DNA of 64,000 nucleotides from Chromatiales bacterium 21-64-14 (GTDB taxonomy: Bacteria > Pseudomonadota > Gammaproteobacteria > 21-64-14), in NCBI GenBank assembly GCA_002255365.1, contig NCBI01000008.1, forward strand, positions 18,643-82,642. Reading direction: 5' to 3'. Of the stretch, positions 52,110-59,726 are shown one piece after another. Within the stretch, counting starts at the first letter, position 1. Every line of letters begins with the position of its first letter. The position numbers were made by a program, and so were the translations under genes. The notes below the pieces were generated by a model. That model had not been told where the DNA came from, searched no databases, and worked only from the letters and a program-made list of their open reading frames with translations.

Positions 52110-52461
52110 CGGCCGTGGCACGCTGCACTCCTCGCCCGCGCATATGGGGTACGGCCAGTAGGGTCTGGCGATCGGCGGGCCAAGCATTTACCTCAAGAGC
52201 GTCGCAGCAACCCGGTCTGTTCCGCGGCGCGTCCGCACCCCAGTCACCCGGCCGATCCACGCGGACCGACGGGGGCATCCGCTCACCCACCATACGGTAA
52301 CAGATTGACTTTAATCGCTCTTCTACTCGTTCTCGGGGCATCTGATTCACCGCCGCTTAGCGGGAACTGCCCCGCGCGACTACGGTCTCAATTGAGATAT
52401 CCCGGACTGCGACCCCGCCGCGTCCCGGGCCCTGTTCCGCAATTCCGGGAGACACCCCGCC
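52110..52461. other. Spacer between permease and FixH-like gene
   Basis: Apart from the decayed MITE copy there is no credible gene. GGGAG lies 11-15 bases before the GTG start of the next gene. Confidence 0.4.
52186..52311. mobile_element. MITE-like element, decayed copy
   Basis: About 85 bases (52202-52284) align with 50951-51033, including the identical CACCCGGCCGATCCAC and CATCCGCTC, in the same orientation. Both outer ends are recognisable but mutated (AAGCATTTACC versus AGGCCTTTACT; GGTAACAGATTGAC versus AGTAAAGGCCTGAC). Together with the intact copy it brackets the permease gene. Confidence 0.6.
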
Positions 52462-53070
52462 GTGCGATCGGCACGCCATCGTGATGTCCGCCGCCTGCTG
52501 AGCGCGGTATTGGTGGCCGCGATGACTGCGTTGCTCGGCTGGCAGGTCTATCGCCAATGGTCGCAGGGTGACGATTTTCCGCAGATCGCCGCCCGCGGGG
52601 CCGCCGGACCCTACCGGCTACTCGTCGGCACCATCCCCGGCGATCTCAGCACCCGGGCCGCGCACATCGCGATCGACGTGCGGGACATGCGCACCGGCCG
52701 CGGCGCACCGGACGTGCGCGTAGCAGTGTCCGCCGTCAACCTCGAAGGGCGGCGCCTGGGGCCCATCGTCGCCCGCAACGGCGGTATGGATCGCCAGTAT
52801 TACGATGCCCGGGTCGCGTTCCCGGCAACCGGACCCTGGCGGGTGCGGGTGCGCGTGCAAGGTGCGGCGGGGGCCGGCAGCCTCGAGGTTCCGCTGACGG
52901 TCGCAGCACCCACGATACCCTGGGTGCTCATCCTGCGTTGGCTGATTCCCTCCGGACTGCTACTCGCCGCGATCGGCTATACGCGCCGTGAACGCCGGCC
53001 GCTGGCGCTCCCGGGTGAGTCTGTGTCCGACCGTGCCCGGAGCGGTGGGCCCGCCGGCGCACACCGATGA
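52462..53070 (+). CDS. FixH/YtkA-like periplasmic-domain membrane protein
   Basis: 202 residues. N-terminal helix (12-28, SAVLVAAMTALLGWQVY), an Ig-like beta domain (residues 45-150: GPYRLLVGTIPGDLSTRAAHIAIDVRDMRTGRGAPDVRVAVSAV...; GGMDRQYYDARVAFPATGPWRVRVRVQG), and a second helix near 155-175. The organisation is that of FixH/YtkA-type proteins linked to oxidase and copper delivery. The stop overlaps the CtaG-type gene (ATGA), supporting a role with that assembly factor. GTG start; the ribosome-binding site is distant, so an internal start is possible. Confidence 0.7.
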   Translation: MRSARHRDVRRLLSAVLVAAMTALLGWQVYRQWSQGDDFPQIAARGAAGPYRLLVGTIPGDLSTRAAHIAIDVRDMRTGRGAPDVRVAVSAVNLEGRRLGPIVARNGGMDRQYYDARVAFPATGPWRVRVRVQGAAGAGSLEVPLTVAAPTIPWVLILRWLIPSGLLLAAIGYTRRERRPLALPGESVSDRARSGGPAGAHR

Positions 53071-54068
53071 TCCACCTGCTCCGCCGTATTGCCGCCCGCG
53101 CCGGCCAAGCCGTGCTGGTGCTGCTGACGGTCGGCATCGCCCCCGCCTACGCCCACGGCTGGATCTTCCCCGGCGAGCCGGTGTGGGCCTTGTGGGAGGT
53201 CACGCCCGAAGTCACTCTGCCGACACTGCTGGTGGTCGGCCTGTACTGGGCGGGGACGCGCAAGCGGCGGCAGCGCGGTCACCCGACCGGGCGTTGGCGC
53301 CAGACCGCCTTCTATACAGGGGTTGCCGCGATCTACCTCGCCCTGCAGGGGCCGCTCGACCCGATGGCGGACCGGTTGTTCGTCGCCCATCAGATTGAGC
53401 ACCTGCTGCTGCGCATGCTCGGGCCCATGCTCCTCTCATTGTCGGCACCAATCGCCGAGTTACTGATGGGCTTCCCCATGTGGGCGCGCCGTACGATCGT
53501 GCGCCCGGTGGTCCGTAACCGGGTGGTGCGCGCGATCTACGCATTCTTTCTGCACCCCGCAGTGGCCACCACGATGTTTGTCGGTGCCCTGTATTTCTGG
53601 CAGATCCCGCACTACCACGACTTGGCCATCCTCGACGATCCGTTCCACGACCTGATGCACTTCACCATGCTCTGGAGCGGGCTGTTCTTCTTCTGGCTGA
53701 TGCTCGATCCGCGCTCCCGCTCCGCTGTGCGTGTGCCCTACCGGCTGCGCTACACGCTGCTCGTGTTCAGCATGCTCGCGACCATCGTGCTCGGGGCCAC
53801 TATCACCTTCAAGGGGATTGAGTGGTATCCAGCCTATGATTTGTGGGGGCGCCTGTGGGGGGTGAACCCGATGGTTGACGAGACCTGGGGCGGGCTTTTG
53901 ATTTGGATTCCAAGCGCCATGATGAGTGTGATCACAGGCCTCGTCATGTTGCGCATGTTGTTGCGCTTCGATCAGCAGGGGATGGCGCAGCGCACCGCAC
54001 GGACGTCGGCGCGCGTGGCCGACGGCGACGGGGGTCCGGCACCCGCGCAGCACGGCGCGTTGCCCTGA
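53067..54068 (+). CDS. ctaG: CtaG-type cytochrome oxidase assembly factor (caa3_CtaG)
   Basis: 333 residues. After a signal-like first helix there are six or seven more helices. Family hallmarks: HQIEHLLLRMLGPMLLSLSAPIAELL near 110-135, HDLAILDDPFHDLMHFTMLWSGLFFFWLMLDP near 188-220, and IWWIP-type ending MVDETWGGLLIWIPSAMMSVITGLVML. PF09678-type CtaG is needed for copper-containing oxidase maturation in bacilli and occurs with copper genes elsewhere. Translationally coupled to the FixH-like gene. No oxidase subunits are in the window, so the target oxidase lies elsewhere. Confidence 0.88.
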   Translation: MIHLLRRIAARAGQAVLVLLTVGIAPAYAHGWIFPGEPVWALWEVTPEVTLPTLLVVGLYWAGTRKRRQRGHPTGRWRQTAFYTGVAAIYLALQGPLDPMADRLFVAHQIEHLLLRMLGPMLLSLSAPIAELLMGFPMWARRTIVRPVVRNRVVRAIYAFFLHPAVATTMFVGALYFWQIPHYHDLAILDDPFHDLMHFTMLWSGLFFFWLMLDPRSRSAVRVPYRLRYTLLVFSMLATIVLGATITFKGIEWYPAYDLWGRLWGVNPMVDETWGGLLIWIPSAMMSVITGLVMLRMLLRFDQQGMAQRTARTSARVADGDGGPAPAQHGALP

Positions 54069-54128
54069 TCGTGCCGACTACCCGCCGGCGGCGCAAGGAT
54101 ACGGGAAACTCCCGACGATTGCGCCCGT

Positions 54129-54161
54129 CCCCGGGTTCCGCTGCGCTTCATCCGGGCTACG
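54129..54161. repeat. REP-like extragenic palindrome
   Basis: On the minus strand CGTAGCCCGGATGAAGCGCA followed by GCGGAACCCGGGG is a sequence type that recurs in intergenic regions of many gammaproteobacteria (CCCGGAT...AACCCGGG dyad). One copy only in this window, in the gap between convergent genes. Confidence 0.5.
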
Positions 54162-54210
54162 ATGCGCGCCATGCAGCGTTGGAGCACGGCGGCGGCGATG
54201 AATCCGGGCG

Positions 54211-55989
54211 TCACCGAAACGGGACTCCTGCCCGTTCCGCAAACATTCTTTTCGCGGCGCCCAGCGCGTGTTCGATGGCTGGACGTCTGTAATCCCACTG
54301 CTCGTCGTGGGTAGGCGGGTTGATGACCATGGTCGCATTGGCTTCGTACAAAAGGACGTTGCCGTTCCTGTCGATCCCGAAATCGATGCCGCAATAATCC
54401 AGGTCCAGGGCTCGGCTTATGTTCTCCAGCGCGGCTGTCGCGTTGGGGCCGATAAACGCGGAAAAGTTGTTCAAAAACGCTTCTTCTTCCGCGCGATATT
54501 GCGCGTATTCGTCCATGTCGGAACTGAAGTAATGGACCTTCCACTGCGTCGATATAGCCATATGTATGGGAAATAGTGAGCCGTTGATCGACATGACCCG
54601 GTATTTTCTGAAAAGGGAATCTTCTGGGCGTGAATCGAGGAACTCTATGGCCAGCAACTGCTCCCCTGGCAACTCTTCGTAGGCGGAACTCGATGCGTCT
54701 TCGATGCAAACGAAATGATTGCCGCCGTGAAAGCCCGGAGCGCGAAACAGCAGGGGGAATGTGAATCCTTTTTGCGCAAGCATTTGCAGGATCTGCCCTG
54801 ACGGAACATCTTTTCTCGAAATGAGGGCCATGCGGGGCGCAATCACTCCGGGAAGAGATGCCAGTCGTTCGCTATTCGCGAGACGCCCGGTTTTCAGAAC
54901 GGCATCGGGGTGATTGATCAAGGGTGCCTGCGCGCTTTCGACGAGCCGGTTTGCGATTTTTAGCCCTTCATGACACAGATCGGCATCGCCGATCGCATTA
55001 AAAATCAATTGATGTGGGGGCAGGTGGCGGTCGAAGTATTCGACTGCAATGATCGTCGCCCGGAACACCCGGCTGTCGATCAGAAGGCGCCATGGGATGT
55101 TGCCTTCGAGGGCGGAAGCCAGGATCACCAATTGACTTGGTTCGCCGCGCCCGCGATAGGCCAGGGTGGATACGGGTTGCGTTCCGAACCCTTTGTGAAT
55201 ATGGCGTTTGGCTTGGTCCCCGTTGCCACGTCTCTGCAACAGCGAGGCCAAGCCCTGATGGGCCGGAGCCAGGTCGGGCTGGAGATCCAACGCGATATTG
55301 AATTGCTCCTCGGCGGCCGGCAAGTCATCCATGTAGAGGAGCACGTTGCCCAAGTTGACATGGGCCTTGACTTCGTTCGGGTGATGCGTGACTGCAGCGG
55401 AATAAGCCGTGCGCGCCGCAGAAGTATATCCGGTTTCGAAAAGCAAGGTCCCAAGGTTGTTCCATGCCCCGAAATGGGTCGGCTCGATCTTGATCACGTC
55501 GATAAAAATCGATTTCGCTTCTTCCAGATCTTCGTCCCGATCGGACGCGGACAGGAAATTAGCCAGATTGAAACGAATTCCGACCGTCCCCTTATCCAGA
55601 AGGGCGGCTTGCCGGTGGCATTGCTCCGCTTCATCCCGATGCCTTTGTTTTTCGAGAACGAGCCCGAGGTTGGAATGCGCCGCAGCGTTCCCCGGATCGG
55701 CGGCGATTGCTTGGCGGTAACATTCCAACGCCCTGTCGTCCCGGCCTGAAGCGGCATGCGATAGACCGAGGTTGAACCAGGACTGCGAAGCCAGCGGGTT
55801 CAGCGCAACAGCCCGTTCCCAGTAGCGTTCCGCCTGGACGGCATCGCCGAGCATAGATGCGCAAATTCCTGCGATATTGCACAATTCCGCGTTCTCGGAA
55901 TCGAGTTTTAAGGCGTCGCAAGCCGCATCCAGTGCCTGCTGGATCTGTCCGCTCGCCAGGAGTTCATGCACCGCCGATATGTCGTACAT
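54211..55989 (-). CDS. TPR protein with C-terminal ATP-grasp-like domain
   Basis: 592 residues. Residues 1-275 hold about seven TPR units (AVQAERYWERAVALNPLASQSWFNLGLSHAASGRDDRALECYRQAIAADPGNAAAHSNLGLVLE; VNLGNVLLYMDDLPAAEEQFNIALDLQPDLAPAHQGLASLL). From about 300 to 592 the chain resembles an ATP-grasp enzyme: IFNAIGDADLC, LINHPDAVLKTGRL, FPLLFRAPGFHGGNHF (nucleotide loop), QLLAIEFLDS, and the metal-binding set D536...E549-A-N551 (GIDFGIDRNGNVLLYEANAT). An unusual peptide-ligase or similar acid-amine ligase is plausible. Codon use and GC are visibly lower than in neighbouring genes, suggesting transfer. No precursor peptide or partner gene is adjacent. Confidence 0.7.
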   Translation of the reverse strand: MYDISAVHELLASGQIQQALDAACDALKLDSENAELCNIAGICASMLGDAVQAERYWERAVALNPLASQSWFNLGLSHAASGRDDRALECYRQAIAADPGNAAAHSNLGLVLEKQRHRDEAEQCHRQAALLDKGTVGIRFNLANFLSASDRDEDLEEAKSIFIDVIKIEPTHFGAWNNLGTLLFETGYTSAARTAYSAAVTHHPNEVKAHVNLGNVLLYMDDLPAAEEQFNIALDLQPDLAPAHQGLASLLQRRGNGDQAKRHIHKGFGTQPVSTLAYRGRGEPSQLVILASALEGNIPWRLLIDSRVFRATIIAVEYFDRHLPPHQLIFNAIGDADLCHEGLKIANRLVESAQAPLINHPDAVLKTGRLANSERLASLPGVIAPRMALISRKDVPSGQILQMLAQKGFTFPLLFRAPGFHGGNHFVCIEDASSSAYEELPGEQLLAIEFLDSRPEDSLFRKYRVMSINGSLFPIHMAISTQWKVHYFSSDMDEYAQYRAEEEAFLNNFSAFIGPNATAALENISRALDLDYCGIDFGIDRNGNVLLYEANATMVINPPTHDEQWDYRRPAIEHALGAAKRMFAERAGVPFR

Positions 55990-56049
55990 ATGCCCTCGTT
56001 TGGATTCCTAAGGAATCTTGCGATTCCGATGGCGGTCCGGGCGTGCGCC

Positions 56050-57357
56050 TTATAGTAGCGACTGGAGCAGGGTGGCGGTACCGAGGAACGAGAAGAACCC
56101 GGTCACGTCGGTGATGGTGGTCAGTACGATGGAAGAGGATTGGGCCGGGTCCTGCCCCAGGCGGGTCAGCAGGATCGGGATCACCGCCCCGGCGAAGCCC
56201 GCGGCGATCATGGAGACGACCATGCTGATTGAGATCACCAGCGCGAGTCCGTAGGAGCGGCTCCAGATGTAGACGCCGAGCGCGGTGGTCAGGGCGATGG
56301 CCACGCCATTCAGCATTCCGACGGACACCTCTTTGAACACCACCCGCGTCCAGTGCCGGACACCGATCTCCCGCAGGAACAGTCCGCGCATGGTAACCGC
56401 CAGGGCCTGGGCCCCGGCATTGCCGGATTGGCCTGCCACTACCGGCAGCAGTACCGCCAGAGCGGTGAACTTGGCGATGGTGTTCTCGAACAAGCCCACC
56501 ACGGAGGCTGCCAGGAATGCAGTGAGGAGATTGATCTCCAACCACGGCAGGCGCTTGCGCACCGCGAACACCGGGGGCGAGAGCGCGCGTTCGTCGCGGC
56601 TCGCGCCGACCATGGTCTGGAGATCCAGGCTGGCTTCTTCCTGCAACGCGGTGACCAGCGCCGACTGGCGGATCACGCCCACCAACCGCCCGGAGAAGTC
56701 CACCACCGGCAGGTCCGGGAGCCGGTACTGTTCCAGCCGTTCCACTACCTCTTCCCGTGGCGCCAAGTCGGTGACCACACCGACCACCGGACGCGCCAAG
56801 CCGTGCAGGAGTTGCTCCGGGTCCGCCAGGGCCAGCGCCTCGATCTCGATACGCCCGTCCAGGCGGCCCTCATCGTCCATCAGGTACAGTTCCCGCACGC
56901 CGTGTCGGCGCAGGGTACGCAAACGGCTGAGGGCCTCGTTCACGCTCATGCCGGCACGGAACGGAACGATACGCGGGTCCATGAGCTGGCCGGCCGTGTC
57001 CGGTGGATAGCTCAGCAGGGTGCGCACTTCGCGGGCTACGGACGGCTCCAACTGCGCGATCAGGTCCTCGCGCCGCGCGTTCTCCAAGCGCCGCAGAAGC
57101 GCCGCGGCCCGGGACGGTTCCAACTCCGCCAGCAAGCGCGCAACCTGGTCGCCGGGCAGGTGCGCCGCCAAGGCCTCTTCCACGTCCGGTGCGAGCTGGG
57201 TCCACACCGGCGCGACCACGTGCACCGGTTCCGCCCCCAGCAGCGCGGCGGCCTCCGTGAGGGGGAGGGTTTCCAATTTCTGCGCGGCCTCTTGCGGATA
57301 GTCCAGCAGGAAGCGCCGGTTCAGGGCATCGATCGCGGCAGTCGCGTCCCCGGTCAT
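56050..57357 (-). CDS. mgtE: Magnesium transporter MgtE
   Basis: 435 residues. N-domain superhelix (20-130: LPLTEAAALLGAEPVHVVAPVWTQLAPDVEEALAAHLPGDQVARLLAELEPSRAAALLRRL), tandem CBS (SYPPDTAGQLMDPRIVPFRAGMSV...; FSGRLVGVIRQS), plug helix and five membrane helices. Pore motifs: PVVAGQSGNAGAQALAVTMRG near 308-328 and ITDVTGFFSFLG near 417 (Asp gating the Mg2+ site). It imports Mg2+ under feedback by cytosolic Mg2+. ATG 57357 overlaps the stop of the MgtE-like regulatory gene (4 bases). Confidence 0.93.
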   Translation of the reverse strand: MTGDATAAIDALNRRFLLDYPQEAAQKLETLPLTEAAALLGAEPVHVVAPVWTQLAPDVEEALAAHLPGDQVARLLAELEPSRAAALLRRLENARREDLIAQLEPSVAREVRTLLSYPPDTAGQLMDPRIVPFRAGMSVNEALSRLRTLRRHGVRELYLMDDEGRLDGRIEIEALALADPEQLLHGLARPVVGVVTDLAPREEVVERLEQYRLPDLPVVDFSGRLVGVIRQSALVTALQEEASLDLQTMVGASRDERALSPPVFAVRKRLPWLEINLLTAFLAASVVGLFENTIAKFTALAVLLPVVAGQSGNAGAQALAVTMRGLFLREIGVRHWTRVVFKEVSVGMLNGVAIALTTALGVYIWSRSYGLALVISISMVVSMIAAGFAGAVIPILLTRLGQDPAQSSSIVLTTITDVTGFFSFLGTATLLQSLL

Positions 57358-58208
57358 GGCGTATCCCTCCGGTCTCCACGCGCCGCGGCGTCCACCCATA
57401 CCCGCAGCCCGGCCTCGATCATCGCGAACATACCCAACCAATAGGCCCCCGTCAGTGCCGCCAGTGCCTCGCCCACTTGAGCGGAGGACACCGGGCCTTG
57501 CTGGGCCAACGCACGGGTGAGATCCGCGCGATGCAGCACGCCGGCGAAGCGTCCCCCCCAGTCCACCACTGGCAGGGCGCGCAGGTCTTCCCACGCCGGA
57601 TGGACGTGCACCGATCGCAGGCCGGCGCGCGCCCGCACCACCGCGGGTGGCGCGTGCATGAGCCGCGCCAGGGGGACATTGGGGCTGGCGCGCACCACTT
57701 CCGCCAGATGCGCGACGCCCCGCAGTTGATGGTCCGAGCTGACCACATACACATACAGCGCGCGCTCCGGGTCGCGGACCCGATTCATGTGGGCGAGGGC
57801 CTCTTCCGCGGGACAGTCGGCATGCAGGGCCAGGGCGTCCGGGTCCATCCACGCCCCGACCGTGTCTTCGGGGTAACCCACCAGCAGCCGGAACAGGGCC
57901 GCGACAGCGCTCGGGAGTTGCTCCAGTATCGCGTCTCGTTGCTCCGGGAGCAGATAGCGCAACACCGCGGTGCCGGACTGGGGCCCGAGGGCGCGCATCA
58001 GCCCGGCGGCGGCCTCCGCCTCCATGGGTTCCACGCAGCGTGCCGCATGAAACGCCATCATGTGCCGCACCACCGGCGCAGTGAGGCGCACCGGCGCCGC
58101 TTCCAGCAGTGCCGCGGCGCTTTCCGGGGCGAGCCGTTCCAGCACCCGCGCCGCGTCGGCGGGATGCGCCTCGACAAACGCCAGGGACAGCTGTTCCGCC
58201 CTAGCCAT
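57354..58208 (-). CDS. MgtE-like protein with N and CBS domains but no transport domain
   Basis: 284 residues. Residues 1-120 match the MgtE superhelical N-domain (LSLAFVEAHPADAARVLERLAPESAAALLEAAPVRLTAPVVRHMMAF; LRYLLPEQRDAILEQLP). Residues 120-245 match two CBS modules (GYPEDTVGAWMDPDALALHADCPAEEALAHM; VVDWGGRFAGVLHRADL). One short hydrophobic helix follows, then the end. It lacks the pore. It overlaps mgtE downstream (4 bases) and the MscS gene upstream (8 bases), so all three are translated together. A regulatory subunit of the MgtE channel is the natural guess. Confidence 0.82.
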   Translation of the reverse strand: MARAEQLSLAFVEAHPADAARVLERLAPESAAALLEAAPVRLTAPVVRHMMAFHAARCVEPMEAEAAAGLMRALGPQSGTAVLRYLLPEQRDAILEQLPSAVAALFRLLVGYPEDTVGAWMDPDALALHADCPAEEALAHMNRVRDPERALYVYVVSSDHQLRGVAHLAEVVRASPNVPLARLMHAPPAVVRARAGLRSVHVHPAWEDLRALPVVDWGGRFAGVLHRADLTRALAQQGPVSSAQVGEALAALTGAYWLGMFAMIEAGLRVWVDAAARGDRRDTP

Positions 58209-59040
58209 CGGCGCCGCGTCCGATCAGCAGCAGGGTGGGTTCCTCGTTGAACACCTTCGCGGGCAGGGTCACCCGTCCTTCCGGGGTCTCCAGCACCACG
58301 CTGGTGGCGGTGAGGTCCAGGATCGTGCCCTGGTAGGCGCCGATGCGCACCGTCTGGCCCACCCGGTAGCTCTGGCGCAGATACTGGGCGCCGATCAGGT
58401 TGCTCACCAGGGTACGCGCCCCCAAGCTCACCGCCAGGGCCACGCCGCCCAGCAGGGTGGCGGTAACCACCGTGGCCAGGATCACCAGGAACGTCACGTC
58501 GAGACCGATCTGCTCGGCCCCGATCAGCAGCGCCGCGGCCAGGATCGCCAACTGCACCATGCGCGCCAAGGCACCGCGCTGGCCCGGGGTGGTCAGTACC
58601 GGGGCGGCGAGTACCAGGTCCCGCGCCAGGGAGCTTACCAGCAGGCCCGCGATGACGATCAGGGCGCCGGCGATCAGGGTCGGCAGGTAGATCACCACCC
58701 GGTTGAGCCAGGTGGAGAATGCGTCGAGTCCGAGCACCTGGGTCGCGGCGGTGACGAAGAACAGCATCACTACCCAGAACACGATGCTGCCGAGGATGCG
58801 CGTGGAGGCGGGGGACACCTTGGCCCGCGGCACATCACGGGCGCGCGAGAAGCGTGCCAGCACGCCATCCAGCAGGTGCGCGAGCCGGATGGTGACGGAG
58901 CGCAACAGCCGCGCCGTGATCCAACCTGCCAGCAGCAGGGCCAGCGCGCCCAGCAGATTCGGCATGAAGTGCACCAGCCGTTCGGTGAGCTGGGAGAAGA
59001 CACCACGCAGGGCAGTGCTCCAATCCGGGTAGATGTCCAT
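58201..59040 (-). CDS. Small-conductance mechanosensitive channel (MscS family)
   Basis: 279 residues. Helices near 28-46, 83-105 and 117-140 plus the pore helix (VVTATLLGGVALAVSLGARTLVSNLIGAQYL near 190-220, Gly/Ala-rich as in MscS TM3). A beta domain follows: YRVGQTVRIGAYQGTILDLTATSVVLETPEGRVTLPAKVFNEEP. The C-terminal alpha/beta vestibule of E. coli MscS is largely missing, so this is a short MscS/YnaI-like member that relieves osmotic pressure or passes ions. AGGAGA eight bases before ATG 59040. Operon with the MgtE pair downstream. Confidence 0.87.
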   Translation of the reverse strand: MDIYPDWSTALRGVFSQLTERLVHFMPNLLGALALLLAGWITARLLRSVTIRLAHLLDGVLARFSRARDVPRAKVSPASTRILGSIVFWVVMLFFVTAATQVLGLDAFSTWLNRVVIYLPTLIAGALIVIAGLLVSSLARDLVLAAPVLTTPGQRGALARMVQLAILAAALLIGAEQIGLDVTFLVILATVVTATLLGGVALAVSLGARTLVSNLIGAQYLRQSYRVGQTVRIGAYQGTILDLTATSVVLETPEGRVTLPAKVFNEEPTLLLIGRGADG

Positions 59041-59251
59041 CGGGGGTTCTCCTGTGGCGGTTCGCGGCACCGGGCCGACACGGAAATCCCGTTACCGTGG
59101 GTCCGGCGGACGTCCGTTCCGCTACAGCATAGCCCACTAGCGGCGGGTGGCCACGCACTGCGGGTGAATCGGCCGAAATCCGGGTTTATAGTGTGCCATG
59201 CGCCTGTGGCGCGGCCGCCCGGCCGCCGGGCATCGACAGGAGGGTGCGCCC

Positions 59252-59440
59252 ATGATTCAGGTCCAGTGGGACGAGGACGTCTGTATCCACAGCGGCAAGT
59301 GCGTGAAGGCCCTGCCGAAGGTGTTCCGGATCGACACCAAAGGGAATTTTGAGATCGACACCCGGGGTGCCGACGAGGCCTCGGTGCGGCGGGTCGTGGA
59401 CGCATGCCCGTCCGGTGCCCTCCAGGTAGTGGATGACTGA
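59252..59440 (+). CDS. Mono-cluster Fe-S ferredoxin-like protein (Fer4_19)
   Basis: 62 residues: QVQWDEDVCIHSGKCVKALPKVF...VRRVVDACPSGALQVVDD. Cys-x5-Cys near 11-17 and CPSGAL near 52 match the divergent 4Fe-4S single-cluster family. It is cytoplasmic and probably passes electrons to a partner that is not encoded here. AGGAGGGTG lies just before ATG 59252. The 210 bases upstream (59041-59251) carry a plausible -10 TTTATAGTG near 59186. Likely monocistronic. Confidence 0.88.
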   Translation: MIQVQWDEDVCIHSGKCVKALPKVFRIDTKGNFEIDTRGADEASVRRVVDACPSGALQVVDD

Positions 59441-59726
59441 GACCCCGGACCACGCCGTTACCCGGGCGTCGCGGCCGGGAGCAGAACTCCGCCGGTCAGC
59501 CGCGCATCCTGGGACGGGGTCCGAGGAGCGAGGGCGCAGTTCCCGTCGGCGTTCTGCCGGTGTTGTGTCAGTACCGCGGTGGCGAATCTGAGGGGTCTTT
59601 TGCGCAATGTGGCCCGAGACCCTACACTGGGTGGGCACTGAGTCAGTGCTATTGGTCCCCAAGGCCCTTCGGTCCCGACGGCCGCCGTGGTGACGTCTCC
59701 AGCGTAAGGGATCCATACTCACGCCC
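59441..59726. other. Spacer between ferredoxin-like gene and lhr
   Basis: 286 bases; no gene or strong terminator was recognised. Confidence 0.3.
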
